Source: Symsagittifera roscoffensis
Lineage: Eukaryota > Xenacoelomorpha > Acoela > Convolutidae
Assembly: GCF_963678635.1 (NCBI RefSeq)
Contig: NC_087063.1
Location: forward strand, 15,693,006 to 15,753,005
Direction of reading: 5' to 3'
Length of the DNA: 60,000 bases
The translations under genes and the position numbers were made by a program. Below are positions 59,058 to 60,000 of this stretch, piece by piece; within the stretch, counting starts at the first letter, position 1, and each line of letters begins with the position of its first letter. The notes below the pieces were generated by a model. It made no database searches. It had not been told where the DNA came from and worked only from the letters and a program-made list of their open reading frames with translations.

Positions 59058-60000
59058 CGAGTACTGTGTTACCTATCTGCCTTCGGGCTGCCCGAGCTAA
59101 ACCTACTAAAATCCTCAAGGCAGTCACTTTTCACAAAAACGTATTAAGTTACAATCCACACCAATGAATCACGCTCTTTTTAGTTTAGACTTAGTGTCGC
59201 GAATATCCCAGTTCGGACCTGTTTTGTTTTGGTCTGGTTCTTATTGAAAGGCAAGTTACCAGTGCAGTCACTGATTCCTAGCCTGTCTGCTAATAACCTA
59301 ATACCTCTCACTTTAGTCTTTCTTTCGTCTACCTAAGTCCTTTAATAAAATAATACCCCTCCGGATTGGCACAAATAGGACCCTTCCGGACTAACAAAAT
59401 CTAGACCCCTCCGGATTGGGACCCCTCTGAGTTAGTTAATATAAGACCCCTCCGGATTTGGACCCCTCCGAATTAGCAACTATAAGACCCCTCCGGATTT
59501 GGACCCCTCCGAATTAGCAACTATAAGACCCCTCCGGATTCGGACCCCTCCTAATTTGAAAAAAAAAATTTGACCCCTCCGGATTGGGAGCCCTCCGGTT
59601 TTGTAAAATTAGCTTTTCGGAGATTCCTTCTTTAAACCAATACCCCCCCGGATACGTTCTCCTATGCAATTTTGCTTTTTCAATTAACTAGGAAGGGTAT
59701 GTACTACTTTCCTAGACCCTTCCGGATTGAAGTTAAGCCTCTTATTTGACAATTGACACTAACGGTGAAGGGTCTTATTGCTCGCCTAACTTCCGCTCGA
59801 TTAAGGTTTTTCTGTGCCTTTAGCCTTCCCTTTTCGTCTAGAACGGCCTAAAGTTACTTTATTCAACCCCTCTTACCTTTTGGTAGGGGTATAAGGGCTT
59901 TTCTAAAAGAAATTTATAAAACGTGAAGGGGCTACCCTCCAAAATTGGTGAATTTGCTAAAAACAACCTCAAAAATTTTCACGCTTACTTTTCCGAAAAA
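59058..60000 (-). other. Unit C leader / part of its 5' LTR
   Basis: Close match to A 13245-14110, no gene. Continues past the window edge, so the 5' LTR start of C cannot be seen. Contains the CCTCCGG array. Confidence 0.6.
59354..59605 (-). repeat. ACCCCTCCGGATT repeat array, unit C copy
   Basis: More copies than in A (13543-13741): a block of about 42 bp, GACCCCTCCGGATTTGG with GACCCCTCCGAATTAGC and ACTATAA, is present two to three times in a row. This shows the array grows by tandem duplication. Confidence 0.8.

Larger units (their letters stand above)
39640..60000 (-). mobile_element. Unit C: third copy, 5' LTR outside the window
   Basis: Complete coding part of the family: gag (59057-56610), PR (56638-54980), RT (54913-53747), RH/linker (53877-52864), IN (52799-51402), linker and macro-like region (51418-49804), spacer, and the whole ORF3 region (49407-40399). 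It is the only copy in which ORF3 can be followed from start to end with few breaks. Compared with A it has lost 834 bp over the gag start and has about ten nonsense or frameshift changes, two of them 7-bp tandem duplications. The 5' leader continues past the right window edge. Confidence 0.9.

Noticed and set aside
58435-59100. Plus-strand frame of 221 codons
   Set aside because: Antisense to unit C gag; the similar frame in A differs and is broken.

Overview
The window is a head-to-tail array of three copies of one family of giant Ty3/gypsy-type LTR retroelement, all on the minus strand. I see no host gene, tRNA, rRNA or CRISPR array. The DNA is eukaryotic, most likely from an invertebrate animal; the sequence does not fix the species. 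Two units (A and C) are close relatives; the third (B) is much more diverged.

Layout, split at the purine-rich tract and TGTG that seem to mark each LTR start. Unit C runs from 60000 (its 5' end lies outside the window) to 39640. Unit B runs from 39639 to 16677. Unit A runs from 16676 to 1 (its 3' end lies outside). A full unit is about 21-23 kb. In gene order each has a long 5' LTR/leader of about 3-4 kb, a gag-pol frame, a spacer of about 0.4 kb, a second frame of about 9 kb (called ORF3 here), and a short 3' UTR. Neighbouring units appear to share a single LTR.

Comparing the copies shows that the ancestor had two very long polyproteins. The first is Gag (coiled coil, capsid, two CCHC knuckles), a DTGA protease, RT, RNase H, integrase with a GPY/F module, an acidic linker and a C-terminal macro-like domain. 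The second is about 2,900-3,000 residues. It holds an N-terminal coiled coil, an SGNH/GDSL-hydrolase-like domain (GDS, GTND, DGIH), a second SGNH-like domain (GxND), a large helical region with a hydrophobic segment, and a Cys/His-rich region. I do not recognise these as usual Ty3/gypsy parts.

All three copies are damaged. A is the best kept: its ORF3 is open for 988 codons up to the window edge, but gag-pol has one TGA, one homopolymer frameshift and a 201-bp RNase H deletion. B carries many frameshifts, a template-switch scar in RT, a deletion in RNase H and an insertion in front of the macro domain. C has an 834-bp deletion over the gag start and about ten breaks.

The most notable cis-sequence is TCCGGGGAGT. 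It lies next to the inferred 3' LTR start and recurs several times inside pol, in two reading frames. One copy sits in a 40-nt block that is identical in all three units. It may be a polypurine tract with internal copies that help plus-strand synthesis of an unusually long element.
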